NCBI GenBank assembly: GCA_002320815.1
Contig: DCLA01000075.1
Location: 4,038-54,476, forward strand
Direction of reading: 5' to 3'
Origin: Myxococcales bacterium UBA1660
GTDB lineage: Bacteria > Myxococcota_A > Polyangia > Polyangiales > Houyiibacteriaceae
DNA: 50,439 nt
Below, in pieces: positions 31,012-39,988 of the stretch (the stretch's first letter is position 1; the number at the start of each line of letters is the position of its first letter). The notes below the pieces were generated by a model, which saw only the letters and a program-made list of their open reading frames with translations, was not told the DNA's origin and made no database searches. Position numbers and translations under genes: made by a program.

Positions 31012-33069
31012 TCAGAGGCGGTCGTTGGCAAGGAGACAGCTGTTGTCGGGACAGGTGTCCACGACGGCGCCGTCGGGATGGCAGAAGAGCTCGATCTGCT
31101 CGAGGACCTCGTCTTGATAGCGGAGGTCGCCGTGCGCGTTGTTGTCGCCGTCCGGGTCGACGGTGCCCAGCGCCAGGGGCTCCACTTCGCTAAGGTGGAA
31201 GATGATCATCGCGTCGTCCACCGAGTCCTCGGTGATCACGTCCACGCCGAACGGGTGGTAGACGCTGGAGTCGAAGACGCCGAGGCCCATCGCCCGGGCG
31301 GCCATGTCCGAGGTGATGTTGGAGACCTCGGTGTCGTAGCGCGACACCTGGTAGAGGATGTGCCGATCGCTGGTGTCCACCCCGGGAAGCGGCTCCCCGA
31401 AGATGTGCGCCAGGTAGGGCGCGGGTTCGGCCTGGGACCAGACACTCTGGGTGGAGGCCACCAGGAAGTCACGGTCGAGCTTCTCGGTGAACCACGAGCT
31501 CAGGATGAGCTCGTAACCCTCGAAGTCCTTGCTGCGCCGGACCATCGTCGAATAGGTGGTGCCGCCCACCTGGAGCACGTAGCGGTCGATGGTGTCGGAG
31601 AGCGCCGCGAGGGTGCCGCCCATGATGCCGCCCTGGCTGATGCCGTAGTAGTAGAGCTCGTCGGGGTCCATGGTGGGCTCCATCGTCCCGTCGACGTCGA
31701 TCTGCATCTCGGCGAGCTCGGAGCAGGGGCCGCCGGCGGCGAAGGTCTTCATCAGGACGAGCGAGTTGATCGTGCCCTGCATGAGGCGCTCGCCCAGCTC
31801 GTCGAACTGACCGAAGTCGGGCACGACCTCGAGGAGCAGGTTGTCCAGGTCGCTCTCGCTCAGGCCCCAGTAGTCGGTGCCGAAGCCGACCATCTCGCTG
31901 CGCTGCATCACCGCGCGCATGCCGCCGCTGGAGGTCTGGTTGGCGGCGCCCAGGAGCCCATGGCCGTGCATCAGGCCACGCCCGGGGCCGTTGCCGGCCA
32001 TGACCCGGTCGCGGACGCTGGGCGGGATGGCGATCTCGAAGGGCGCCTCCGCCGTGCCGTTGTAGGCGGGGCGGCCCGAGGCGTCCCGGTTCACCAGCGC
32101 GCCGGCGTCTGCGTTCTCCATGTAGAGCGGGACGGTGTAAGTGCCCCGGATGCGCTTCCAGAGGGTGTCGTTCACGTCCATCTCCACCGACTCGACGGTG
32201 CAGGTCCCGATGTCGTCGGCGGCGTCGTCCCAGCGGACCTTGGCGTCGGCCCACATGGCGAGCAGGTCGCCGCGGATGGAGTCGCCGGAGGCGGTGTGGA
32301 AGTCCCAGGCGACGAGGAGCTCGTCGCGCCCGACCCCGGCCATCTCCAGGGTGGCAAAGATGGAATCCATCGCGGGCTGCCGCGCCTCCACCAGCGGGTC
32401 CCCGGTCTCGCTGGCGCGGAGCGCGGCGAAGTGGGCGCTGGGCTCGATCTCGGTGCCATCGAGCAGGAGCAGCCCGGTGCGGATCGCCGCGACGTAGCGG
32501 TGGTCCTCCTGCAGCCGGGTCGCCGGGCGCATGTAGAGGGTGGTCGTGTCCCGGTCGCGGCTGCTCCACTCGTCGATCTCGGCGAAGTGCGCCACCAGCT
32601 CACCGGTGTCCGCGTCGATGATCAAGGTCTGCGAAGCCGGGCTCAGGGTGTCCGGGATGTGCAGCTCGTCGGCGAGGGTGGTGTCGTCGACCATGCCGGC
32701 GAAGCCGGTCATCAGCGAGCCCGCCGGGCTGAAGCCGTCGAAGTTCTCCCAGGGAGAGAAGCGCGAGAGCGGGTCCCCATAACGGTTGGTGGGCATGTAC
32801 TCGTCGGGGACGTCCACGCGGAAGCCGGTCTCGGTGGTCGCGTCCTCCGCGAGGAAGACGCTGGACGGCCAAGGCAGGAAGCAGCGGATGTCCTGGGAGT
32901 TGTCGCACTCCGCGGCGACGATCGGCTCCGGACCCATGTCGGGCTCGGTCTCCATGTCGGCCACGTCGCCGTCGGGGTCTGCGCCGCCATCGGCGTCGGG
33001 CGTGCCGTCGTCGTCGCCGCAGCCGACGGAGAGCGAGAGGAGCAGAGCGAGAGAGAGGGCGGTGCGCAT
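31012..33069 (-). CDS. Large lipoprotein with alpha/beta-hydrolase features
   Basis: A 685-residue protein with lipobox LSVGC (Cys17), followed by an Asp/Gly-rich linker. The C-terminal half has a nucleophile elbow GISQGG (476-481, S478) and an upstream HGHGLLG (368-374) resembling an oxyanion-hole loop, both typical of lipases and esterases. The N-terminal 300 residues (CFLPWPSSVFL, RPATRLQEDHRYVAA) are common to a group of deltaproteobacterial surface proteins of unknown function. The start 33069 is preferred to 33081 or 33105 because the signal peptide begins there (MRTALSLALLLSLSVG). It is probably an outer-membrane-anchored esterase; the substrate is unknown. Confidence 0.78.
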   Translation of the reverse strand: MRTALSLALLLSLSVGCGDDDGTPDADGGADPDGDVADMETEPDMGPEPIVAAECDNSQDIRCFLPWPSSVFLAEDATTETGFRVDVPDEYMPTNRYGDPLSRFSPWENFDGFSPAGSLMTGFAGMVDDTTLADELHIPDTLSPASQTLIIDADTGELVAHFAEIDEWSSRDRDTTTLYMRPATRLQEDHRYVAAIRTGLLLLDGTEIEPSAHFAALRASETGDPLVEARQPAMDSIFATLEMAGVGRDELLVAWDFHTASGDSIRGDLLAMWADAKVRWDDAADDIGTCTVESVEMDVNDTLWKRIRGTYTVPLYMENADAGALVNRDASGRPAYNGTAEAPFEIAIPPSVRDRVMAGNGPGRGLMHGHGLLGAANQTSSGGMRAVMQRSEMVGFGTDYWGLSESDLDNLLLEVVPDFGQFDELGERLMQGTINSLVLMKTFAAGGPCSELAEMQIDVDGTMEPTMDPDELYYYGISQGGIMGGTLAALSDTIDRYVLQVGGTTYSTMVRRSKDFEGYELILSSWFTEKLDRDFLVASTQSVWSQAEPAPYLAHIFGEPLPGVDTSDRHILYQVSRYDTEVSNITSDMAARAMGLGVFDSSVYHPFGVDVITEDSVDDAMIIFHLSEVEPLALGTVDPDGDNNAHGDLRYQDEVLEQIELFCHPDGAVVDTCPDNSCLLANDRL

Positions 33070-33199
33070 CGCGCGCAGCATGCCTGAGCGCTCCGTGCGG
33101 ATCACCTTACGGTTGGCGCTTTCGGATGGCGTGGTGCGTCATTCCCGGAGCCCCGCGTCCCCGTCTTCGGGAGGGCATCGCCGCGAGGGCGCGCGGGCG

Positions 33200-33949
33200 T
33201 CAGTCGCGCGCGAAGGAGCGCCAGCGGCCGTGGATTCGGCGTTCGTGCGGCAGGAAACGCGCCTTGTAGACCATCTGCTCGCAGTCCTCGATGTAGAGGC
33301 CGAGGTAGAGGTAGCGGAGGCCGCGTTCCCGGGCGACGTCGATCTGCTTCAGGATCGAGTAGGTCCCGATGCCGACGTCGCGGACCTCGGGGTCGTAGTA
33401 GCAGTAGACCGCCGAGAGGGAGTCCGCGCCGCGGTCGGTCACCGCGACCCCGACCAGCCGCCCGTCGAGGTGGTAGCGGATCTCGAAGGCGTCGCAGAAG
33501 CGGTCCACCAAGAAGCGCTGATAGGAGCTGCTGTCCATCGGGCGCGCGTCGTCCCGCGCCAGCCCGCGGCCGAAGCGGTGCTTGTCGTAGAGGGCCACGC
33601 GAGCCACGTCCACGACCGGCGGGCCGATGCTCACGTCGAGCACCGAGTCCCCGCGCCGGAGGGCCCGGCGATGGGAGCGACCGTGGGTCCACTCGGTCAC
33701 GTCGATGCGGATCGCCTGGCAGGCGTCGCAGCCATCGCAGCTCGGTCGATAGAAGAGCGCGCCGTGCCGGCGGTCGCCAGCGGCGAGCCGTGCGTCGAGC
33801 TCGTCGTGGGTGAGCGCGCGAACCGGAAGCCGCAGGGGCATGCGCGCGACCCGACCGGGGAGGTAGGGACACGGCTCGGCCTCGTCGTGGACGAGGAGCT
33901 CCGCAGGCCGGCGATCGGCGAGGAGCGGGACCGGTTCGAGACGATTCAC
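33200..33949 (-). CDS. Arginyl/leucyl-tRNA--protein transferase (ATE/Bpt family)
   Basis: A 249-residue protein. The N-terminal domain contains CPYLPGR (C27) and FYRPSCDGCDACQAIRIDVTEW (C71, C74, C77), the cysteine set of the ATE_N domain. The C-terminal GNAT-like domain includes DVGIGTYSILKQIDVA and YLYLGLYIEDCEQMVYKARF. In bacteria these enzymes (Bpt) add Leu to N-terminal Asp or Glu, marking proteins for ClpS/ClpAP. The start is GTG at 33949 with AGGA about 11 bp upstream. Specificity (Arg versus Leu) cannot be decided from sequence alone. It is divergent from the BNR lipoprotein gene. Confidence 0.9.
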   Translation of the reverse strand: MNRLEPVPLLADRRPAELLVHDEAEPCPYLPGRVARMPLRLPVRALTHDELDARLAAGDRRHGALFYRPSCDGCDACQAIRIDVTEWTHGRSHRRALRRGDSVLDVSIGPPVVDVARVALYDKHRFGRGLARDDARPMDSSSYQRFLVDRFCDAFEIRYHLDGRLVGVAVTDRGADSLSAVYCYYDPEVRDVGIGTYSILKQIDVARERGLRYLYLGLYIEDCEQMVYKARFLPHERRIHGRWRSFARD

Positions 33950-34061
33950 GGAAGGTCCATCCTGACAAAGACGACGCGTCCCGGGTAGGGCCGCCGCCGA
34001 GAAATCTGGAAGAGTCGTCGTGGCGCGAGCCGGTTCGGTGGCCTCGGGGCTCCTTCGAGCG

Positions 34062-35228
34062 ATGGTTCGACTTCCTCGTTTCGCGCTCCTCGCCTCCTGT
34101 CTGCTCGCCCTCGCTTGCGGTGACGATGACCTCGACCCGGCGGTCGACGCCGGCCCCGAGCCCCTCCCCGACGCCGCCGAGCCGGTCGTCGACGCGTTCG
34201 ACCCGCCGCTCGACGAAGGGCCGCCGCCGGTGGACCTCGGTCCCGATCGGGTTCCGGTCTTCGTGGCGTCGGGCGACGGCGGCTGGCTCGCCGTCTCGTG
34301 CGATCGCGGGCGCACCTGGACCGCGACCGAGCGCTCGGCCGAGCGCGGCGACCACACCGAGTGGACCAGCTTCGGCGGCATCGCGAGCGGCAGCGAGACC
34401 TTCGTCGCCGCGTACGGTTGGGGCGCCGCCGGTCACGTGCTCACCAGCGTCGACGGCGGCGCGAGCTGGGCGGAGCCCGACGCGGCCCAGTTCGAGACCG
34501 CGGGCGGCAGCGCGCTGCGCAGCGGCGCCGCGGCGGTGGTCTTCGACGGGAGCGAGTTCCTCCTCTTCACGCGCGGCATCTGGGCTTCGGCCGATGGGCT
34601 CGCCTGGAGCCAGACCGAGCGTCGGCTTCCGCCGAGCACCCACCAGACCCGCCAGCTCCGCGGCTTCCCGGAGGAGGGCGTGCTGGTGCTCAGCGGGGAG
34701 GCGCAGCGCGAGAACGAGGACCGGCCCGTCGGCAACTTCGTGGCGCTCAGCGAAGACGGCGGGGAGACCTGGATCGAGGGGACCGGCTACGACTCCCAGT
34801 GCTCGCACCCGATCCAGCATCGGGGCGACATCGAGATGATGGGCGACACGGTGCTCGTGGGCGCGACCGCGCTCTGCCGCTCCACCGATCGCGCCGCGAC
34901 CTGGGAGGTCGTCGAGGCCCCGAGCAGCACCCAGGACCTCTACCGCACCGAGGACGCCTTCTACCTGGTGGGCCGGGGGGACTCCCAGCTCTACCGCTCC
35001 GAGGACGGGCTCACCTGGACCGCCTCCGGCGACATGGGGGTCTCCCCCGGCCGCGCGACCTATGGCGACGGCGTCCACGTGGTCTACGGGACTGCCGACG
35101 GAGCGCAGGTCTTCGCGTACTCGGACGACGGGGAGACCTTCGAGCGCGCCGCCTTCGAGACCGACCTCGAGCCCACCGGCGCTCGGGACATCACCTTCGG
35201 CTGGGCGCCGAGCTCCGCCTGCGATTGA
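34062..35228 (+). CDS. Lipoprotein with sialidase/BNR-like Asp-box repeats
   Basis: A 388-residue protein starting at 34062 (MVRLPRFALLASCLLALAC, lipobox LALAC); a GTG at 34020 in the same frame gives an unlikely extension. Asp-box motifs S-x-D-x-G-x-(T/S)-W recur: SCDRGRTW, SVDGGASW, SEDGGETW, STDRAATW, SEDGLTWT and SDDGETF. These mark a beta-propeller of six or so blades. Asp boxes are found in sialidases but also in non-enzymatic sorting or adhesion propellers; no sialidase Arg triad is evident. Probably surface-exposed. It converges with the gnd gene. Confidence 0.8.
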   Translation: MVRLPRFALLASCLLALACGDDDLDPAVDAGPEPLPDAAEPVVDAFDPPLDEGPPPVDLGPDRVPVFVASGDGGWLAVSCDRGRTWTATERSAERGDHTEWTSFGGIASGSETFVAAYGWGAAGHVLTSVDGGASWAEPDAAQFETAGGSALRSGAAAVVFDGSEFLLFTRGIWASADGLAWSQTERRLPPSTHQTRQLRGFPEEGVLVLSGEAQRENEDRPVGNFVALSEDGGETWIEGTGYDSQCSHPIQHRGDIEMMGDTVLVGATALCRSTDRAATWEVVEAPSSTQDLYRTEDAFYLVGRGDSQLYRSEDGLTWTASGDMGVSPGRATYGDGVHVVYGTADGAQVFAYSDDGETFERAAFETDLEPTGARDITFGWAPSSACD

Positions 35229-35240
35229 GCAGGCGGACGC

Positions 35241-36623
35241 TCAGGGCTCCCAGTCGTCGTGGGCCGCCACGTCCGGCGCGTCGACGCGCCGGAAGGTGTG
35301 GTGGCCGAAGCGGTCGCGCTGGGCTTGGATCACCCGCGCGGTGCCCACGCCGGTGGAGAGCTGCTCCCACCAGGTGAGCGACGCGGCCATCGCCGGGACC
35401 AGGTGTCCGGCGCTGGCGGCCGCGCCCACCGTCTTCCGCCAGCCCTCGAGGCGCGCGTCGAAGTCGCTGGCGAGCCCGGGCGCGAGGAGCGGACCGGCGG
35501 CCTCGCCGAGGACCTCCATGAGTCGGTCGAGGACCTTCGCCCGGATGATGCAGCCGCCGGTCCAGATGCGCGCGACCTCCACTCGGTCGATGGACCAGTG
35601 GTGCTCGTCGTCCGCGCCCTTCAAGAGATCGAACCCCTGGGCGTAGCTGGCCAGGGCGGAGGCGAAGACGGCGTCGCGGAGGGCCTCGGTCGAGAGGGGG
35701 ATCTCCCGTCGGTCTCCGGTGGCCAGGGCGCGGCGAACGTCGCCGAAGGAGCTCAGGGCGCGGGCGTCCACGGCGGCGGCGATGGTGGGGATGGGCACGC
35801 CGAGCTCGACGGCGGCGAGCACGGTCCAGCGGCCGGTGCCCTTCTGGCCGGCGGTGTCGAGCACCTGATCCAGCAGCGCGCGCGACGGGTCCTGGGGGTC
35901 CTTCACCCGTAGGATGTCGGCGGTGATCTCCGTGAGGAACCCGCCGAGGTCACCTGCGTTCCACTCGGCGACGACGTCGGCGGCTTCGGCCGCGCTCATG
36001 CCGAGGCCACGGCGCAGGAGCAAGACGGCCTCGGCGAGGATCTGCATGATCCCGTACTCGATGCCGTTGTGGGTCATCTTCACGAAGTGCCCGGCCGGCC
36101 CCTTGCCGCACCAGGTCACGCAGTGCCCGTGCTCGCTGGTCGCCGCCATCGACTCCAGGAGCGGCCGAAGGCGCTCGTAGCCCTCCTTCGGGCCCCCGGG
36201 CATCATCGAGGGGCCCACCAGCGCGCCCTCGGCGCCACCGGAGACGCCCATGCCCATGAAGTGGTAATCGCGGGCCGCCTTCTCGCGCCGCTCGGTGTCG
36301 TGCCAGAGGCTGTTGCCGCCATCGATGACCACGTCGCCCGGGTCCATCAGGGGCTCGAGCTCGCCCAGCACCGAGTCCACGATCGGTCCGGCGGGAACCA
36401 TCACCAGGATGCGTCGCGGACGCTCCAGGACCGCCACCATCCCCTCGAGGGACTCGGGGGTGGCGAAGTCGTGGTCCGGCTCGCTGGTCCGCAGCGACTC
36501 GCGCGCCGCCTCGTCGGGATCGAAGCCCGCCACCGCGTAGCCGCCGCGCGCGAGGTTCCGCGCCAGGTTGCGACCCATGGTGCCCAGGCCGACCACTCCG
36601 ATGTCTCGCTTCGTCTCGCTCAT
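35241..36623 (-). CDS. gnd: 6-phosphogluconate dehydrogenase, decarboxylating, with NAD-type cofactor motif
   Basis: A 460-residue long-form enzyme. The Rossmann motif is GLGTMG (12-17). GVSGGAEGALVGPSMMPGG, KMTHNGIEYG (catalytic Lys, substrate Asn) and DTAGQKGTGRW are the family's substrate-binding motifs. It converts 6-phosphogluconate to ribulose 5-phosphate and CO2 in the oxidative pentose phosphate pathway. NADP-dependent forms carry Asn-Arg-Ser/Thr after the second beta strand; here it is GFDPDEAA (D35), which favours NAD over NADP. No glucose-6-phosphate dehydrogenase gene is adjacent. Confidence 0.93.
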   Translation of the reverse strand: MSETKRDIGVVGLGTMGRNLARNLARGGYAVAGFDPDEAARESLRTSEPDHDFATPESLEGMVAVLERPRRILVMVPAGPIVDSVLGELEPLMDPGDVVIDGGNSLWHDTERREKAARDYHFMGMGVSGGAEGALVGPSMMPGGPKEGYERLRPLLESMAATSEHGHCVTWCGKGPAGHFVKMTHNGIEYGIMQILAEAVLLLRRGLGMSAAEAADVVAEWNAGDLGGFLTEITADILRVKDPQDPSRALLDQVLDTAGQKGTGRWTVLAAVELGVPIPTIAAAVDARALSSFGDVRRALATGDRREIPLSTEALRDAVFASALASYAQGFDLLKGADDEHHWSIDRVEVARIWTGGCIIRAKVLDRLMEVLGEAAGPLLAPGLASDFDARLEGWRKTVGAAASAGHLVPAMAASLTWWEQLSTGVGTARVIQAQRDRFGHHTFRRVDAPDVAAHDDWEP

Positions 36624-36679
36624 GGGTCGTGCATACCACCTCGTCGCCGCGACCGCGCCCCGACGGAGGGAGACTCCAC

Positions 36680-36700
36680 CCCGGCCCGACGTAGGCCGGG
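36680..36700 (+). promoter_or_regulatory. Hairpin overlapping the ribosome-binding site of the 36704 gene
   Basis: CCCGGCC (36680-36686) pairs with GGCCGGG (36694-36700) around a 7-base loop. The 3' arm overlaps GGGAGG (36698-36703), which abuts the ATG at 36704. The fold could restrict translation; no regulatory ligand or protein is suggested. Confidence 0.35.
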
Positions 36701-36703
36701 AGG

Positions 36704-37141
36704 ATGAACGCTCCCGCCACCCAGGCGTGCGCCCAGTGCGGGCGCCAGGTCCCCATGCAGGCCCTCGTGTACGACGGGCAGGCCCGTCTGATCTGCGCGA
36801 GCTGCGAAGGGGACGCCGAGATGCACCGGGCCTCGTCGGACAACGTGATGAAGGCGGGGATCGCCCCGCCGGTCCTGGCCCTCCTGGCGACGCTGATGTT
36901 CTGCGTGCCCTTCCTGAACCTCATCGCGCCCTTCGGGCTGGGCGTGGTCTCGATCATGGCGTCGATTCAGGCGATCCGCCTGGGGGCCGACCGGACCAAC
37001 CCCGGGGTGACCGCGAACAGTCAGCCCCTCCTGATCATCAGCGGCATCCTCGCCGGGCTCTGGGCCCTGGGGGTCATCGGCATCCAGGTGCTCGCGTGGT
37101 TCGGCATGGCGATCGGCTCCGGCGCCGGACGCTACTACTGA
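36704..37141 (+). CDS. Zinc-ribbon membrane protein, hypothetical
   Basis: A 145-residue protein. The N-terminal CAQC...CASC (residues 9, 12, 31 and 34) is a zinc ribbon or rubredoxin-like knuckle. It is followed by a hydrophobic domain with two to three membrane helices (VLALLATLMFCVPFLNLIAPF and IISGILAGLWALGVIGIQVLA). Such proteins usually lie in the inner membrane with the metal site in the cytoplasm. No function is known. It converges with the frameshifted hydrolase gene. Confidence 0.62.
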   Translation: MNAPATQACAQCGRQVPMQALVYDGQARLICASCEGDAEMHRASSDNVMKAGIAPPVLALLATLMFCVPFLNLIAPFGLGVVSIMASIQAIRLGADRTNPGVTANSQPLLIISGILAGLWALGVIGIQVLAWFGMAIGSGAGRYY

Positions 37142-37174
37142 CCGAGCCTCGGGCCCCCGCGGCCGGCTCGCCAC

Positions 37175-38211
37175 TCAGGGAGTACGCAGCGTGATCCCGC
37201 TGGGTAGCTCGGGGCCGGTCAGCCAGGAGGTCATGGCCGTCTCCCCGGTGAGATGCAGGCGGAAGAAGGCGACCATCATCGCGGTCCAGGCGGCCCGGAT
37301 CTGCGCGTCGTCCCCCGGGCCCTCGCTGCAGAAGGAACCGAAGGTACCGCCGCCGTCGCTGGTGAAGTCCATGTGGTCCGCGCCCGTGAAGGACCACTCG
37401 GCGCGCCAGCCGGCGGTCGTGGCTTCGTAGAGGGTCACGTAGTTCTGGTCGGCGGGGGCGCAGGGCATGAAGCCAGTCGCGTCGTTGACCTCGCCCATGA
37501 TCCCGATCGGCTCGCGGATCGCGCCCACCCACGTCGCCCCGGTGACGTCGGGGCAGCTGGCGCTGAAGCCCTGACCCGGCCCACAGCCGTTCACGGGGTC
37601 GAGGAGCAAGGTCGCGCTCACCCGGGCCTCGGTGGCGGCGACCATCGCCGCGACCTTGCCGCCGCGACTGTGCCCGGCCACGCCGACGGCCGCCGGGTCC
37701 ACCGAGCCGGCGAAGGGCGCGTCGCCCACGGCCCAGTCGATGCCGGCGATGACCTGCGCGCGTTCCTCCTCGTTGGTGCTGCTGTCGAGGATGCTGCCTC
37801 CCCCGTCCACGCCCACCACCACGAAGCCATGCGACGCCAGCCGCTCGAGGGCCGCGGCATAGTCGCGGTCGCGAGCTGGAAACCATGTTCGAAGACCACG
37901 AGGGGGACGCGGCCCCCGGCCTCGGGCACGAACGCCGTAGCGGTCGCGCCGTCCACCGTGCCGGAGACCCGACTCACGGTGAAGGGTCCTTCCGCGTCCG
38001 GCCGGATCGCGGTCGCTCCGCCGTCCGTGTCCGCGGGGCCGAGGTCGGCGAGTCCGCCATCGGCCGCGCCGGCGTGGGAGTCTCCGCCATCGGCGCCTCC
38101 CCCATCGGCGGCGGGCGCGACGAAGGCGTCGCGTCCCGCCGCAGGGGAACCGTCGTCGCCGCAGGCGAGGAGACCGGAGAGGGCCAGCAGGAGGGGGAGG
38201 GTCGAGCGCAT
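37175..38211 (-). pseudogene. Frameshifted lipoprotein alpha/beta hydrolase
   Basis: Two minus-strand frames join into one protein. From 38211 the sequence MRSTLPLLLALSGLLAC is a lipoprotein signal followed by an Ala/Gly/Asp tether and a beta-rich start ending PLVVFEHGFQL. At about 37870-37890 the reading continues in a second frame as RDRDYAAALERLASHGFVVVGV, with nucleophile elbow GVAGHSRGG and a C-terminal catalytic-His region GADHMDF. Joined, this is a chlorophyllase/dienelactone-hydrolase-like enzyme of about 345 residues. A one-base insertion or two-base deletion near the CAGCTCGCGACCGCGAC stretch explains the break. Both halves keep a coding bias, so either the mutation is recent or there is a base error in the assembly. 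Confidence 0.75.
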
Positions 38212-38608
38212 GGGGAGGGCCGCCTTTCCGAGTCGGCGGGGACGACCGACTCGTGCGTCGCGAGGATCGGGGATGGGCGCCCCGCGTCAACGGCCGACCC
38301 GGGCGAAGCGTGAGAGACCACTCTCCATGAATCGGGTCCACGCCCCACGCGTGAGCGGTCACACGTGCAGTCCGCGTACAGGAAACTCGAGTGTCCGGTG
38401 GCCAGGCGACCTTCCGGCGAAACGGCACACCTGGTCGCACATCGACTCCATCGGGGGTCGGTTTCCTTCGTGATCTCGTGATGGCACGAGGCGTGCTGTG
38501 TTCGTGGGCACTTGCGCAGGACTGCGCAGGGGGGCTTGGCGAATCCACTTCGGGTGGGTCTCCGCCATGTACGAACATCACCTCTCCATTCACGGAACTC
38601 CTCTCCCG
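38212..38608. other. 397-bp intergenic region between divergent lipoprotein genes
   Basis: No open frame of interest. The region must hold promoters for the minus-strand hydrolase and the plus-strand Kazal lipoprotein. A short direct repeat, TGCGCAGG, occurs twice around 38514-38531. No clear -35/-10 pair, operator or RNA gene was recognised. Confidence 0.5.
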
Positions 38609-39853
38609 ATGAAGAACTTCATTCGCTTTTCTCTTCCTGCGCTCGTGGTCGCTCTCGGGTGCGCGCCGTCGGCCTTCGACCAGAAGGACACCGACGAGGT
38701 CATGACGACCGAGCTCGCCGTCCGCAGCGACAGCTCCGCCGACGGCGGCCCCTTCCAGGGCGAGCTCGCCGCCTGCGATTGGGCCGGCGGCGACCTCTCC
38801 GGCCGCAGCCCCTACCACTTCTGGTCCTTCAGCACCGACGGCTGCGACGACCTCCTGGTGGACCTGGCCAGCCGGGCCGGCGACGACACCTACCTGCTCC
38901 TCTACCGGCAGCAGGGCGCGGCGTGGCGCCTGATCGCCCGCAACGATGACTGCACCGAGGGCACGCTGAATAGCTGCTTCGAGGGCTCCCTCTCGGCCGG
39001 CAACTACCTCGTCGGCGTCGCCACCTACGACTACATGCGCTGGGGCATCCCCACCGCCGCCGAGTACCAGCTCCGCGTCGTGTGCCGTGACGGCGACGAG
39101 TGCGACGTCACCCCCGAGCCCCAGGCCTGCGGAAGCCGCGGCCTCGAGGCCTGCCCCGAGGGCCAGTACTGCGACTGGGCCGTCGAGGCCATGTGCGGCG
39201 CCACCGACGTGCCCGGCGTCTGCCGCCCCGTCCCCGACGCCTGCACCCGCGAGTACGCCCCGGTCTGCGGCTGTGACGGCCGCGACTACTCCAACGCCTG
39301 CGCCGCTGCCCAGCACGGCATCAGCGTCCAGAGCGAGGGCACCTGCCCCGTGGTCGGCGGCGAGGTCGGCGACGATTGCGGTGGGCTCGTGGGTCTCACC
39401 TGCGGCGAGGGCCTCTTCTGCGCCTACGGTCCCGGCGATCTCTGCGGCGCCGCCGACGCGCTCGGCACCTGCGCCTGGCAGCCCGAGGTGTGCACCGCCC
39501 TCTGGGATCCCGTCTGCGGCTGCGACGGCCGGACCTACAGCAACTCCTGCTACGCCGCGAGCGCGGGCGTGAGCGTCTCCCATGAGGGCGAGTGCCCGGC
39601 TCCGGGCAACGGCGAGGGCGAGATCTGCGGCGGCATCGCCGGCTTCCGCTGCGCCGCCGGCCTGGCCTGCGACATGAGCATCAACGACTTCTGCGGCGCC
39701 GACCTCGCCGGCGTCTGCGTGGTCGACGACGGCCTCGGCTACTGCACCCGCGAGTACATGCCCGTCTGCGGCTGCGACGGCGTGACCTACGGCAACGACT
39801 GCGAGCGGCGCGCCGCCATGGTCGCCCTCGACCACGAGGGCGCCTGCCGCTGA
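38609..39853 (+). CDS. Lipoprotein with a PPC-like domain and three Kazal protease-inhibitor domains
   Basis: A 414-residue protein starting at 38609 (MKNFIRFSLPALVVALGC, acylated Cys18). Residues about 58-160 form a beta-sandwich resembling bacterial pre-peptidase C-terminal (PPC) domains (DDLLVDLASRAGDDTYLLLYR). Three Kazal domains follow at about 212-246, 295-329 and 379-413, each with PVCGCDGxxYxNxC, linked by shorter Cys-rich modules. By analogy with ovomucoid, the P1 residues are Arg (CTREYAP), Ala (CTALWDP) and Arg (CTREYMP). Domains 1 and 3 would thus inhibit trypsin-like proteases. Probably surface-anchored, possibly protecting the cell against its own or foreign proteases. Confidence 0.88.
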   Translation: MKNFIRFSLPALVVALGCAPSAFDQKDTDEVMTTELAVRSDSSADGGPFQGELAACDWAGGDLSGRSPYHFWSFSTDGCDDLLVDLASRAGDDTYLLLYRQQGAAWRLIARNDDCTEGTLNSCFEGSLSAGNYLVGVATYDYMRWGIPTAAEYQLRVVCRDGDECDVTPEPQACGSRGLEACPEGQYCDWAVEAMCGATDVPGVCRPVPDACTREYAPVCGCDGRDYSNACAAAQHGISVQSEGTCPVVGGEVGDDCGGLVGLTCGEGLFCAYGPGDLCGAADALGTCAWQPEVCTALWDPVCGCDGRTYSNSCYAASAGVSVSHEGECPAPGNGEGEICGGIAGFRCAAGLACDMSINDFCGADLAGVCVVDDGLGYCTREYMPVCGCDGVTYGNDCERRAAMVALDHEGACR

Positions 39854-39871
39854 GCCCAACCCGGCCCACGC

Positions 39872-39907
39872 CGACGAGCCGCGTCCCATCCGGGGCGCGG
39901 CTCGTCG
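39872..39907 (+). terminator. Strong GC-rich hairpin after the Kazal lipoprotein gene
   Basis: Twelve-base arms CGACGAGCCGCG (39872-39883) and CGCGGCTCGTCG (39896-39907) are perfectly complementary, and CCC/GGG in the 12-base interval extends the stem. It lies 18 bp past the stop codon. There is no T tract, but it is the strongest perfect stem noticed. Confidence 0.65.
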
Positions 39908-39988
39908 CGTTCTCGGGCTTCTCCGTTCGCGGACGGAGGGTCGATCGCCCATGGCGAACGGCGGGCGCCGGCACTAGGTACGCGGGCG

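Noticed and set aside
37870..37890. Programmed ribosomal frameshift in the hydrolase
   Set aside because: No slippery heptamer or downstream pseudoknot is evident, and the family is not known for recoding. A mutation or sequence error is simpler.
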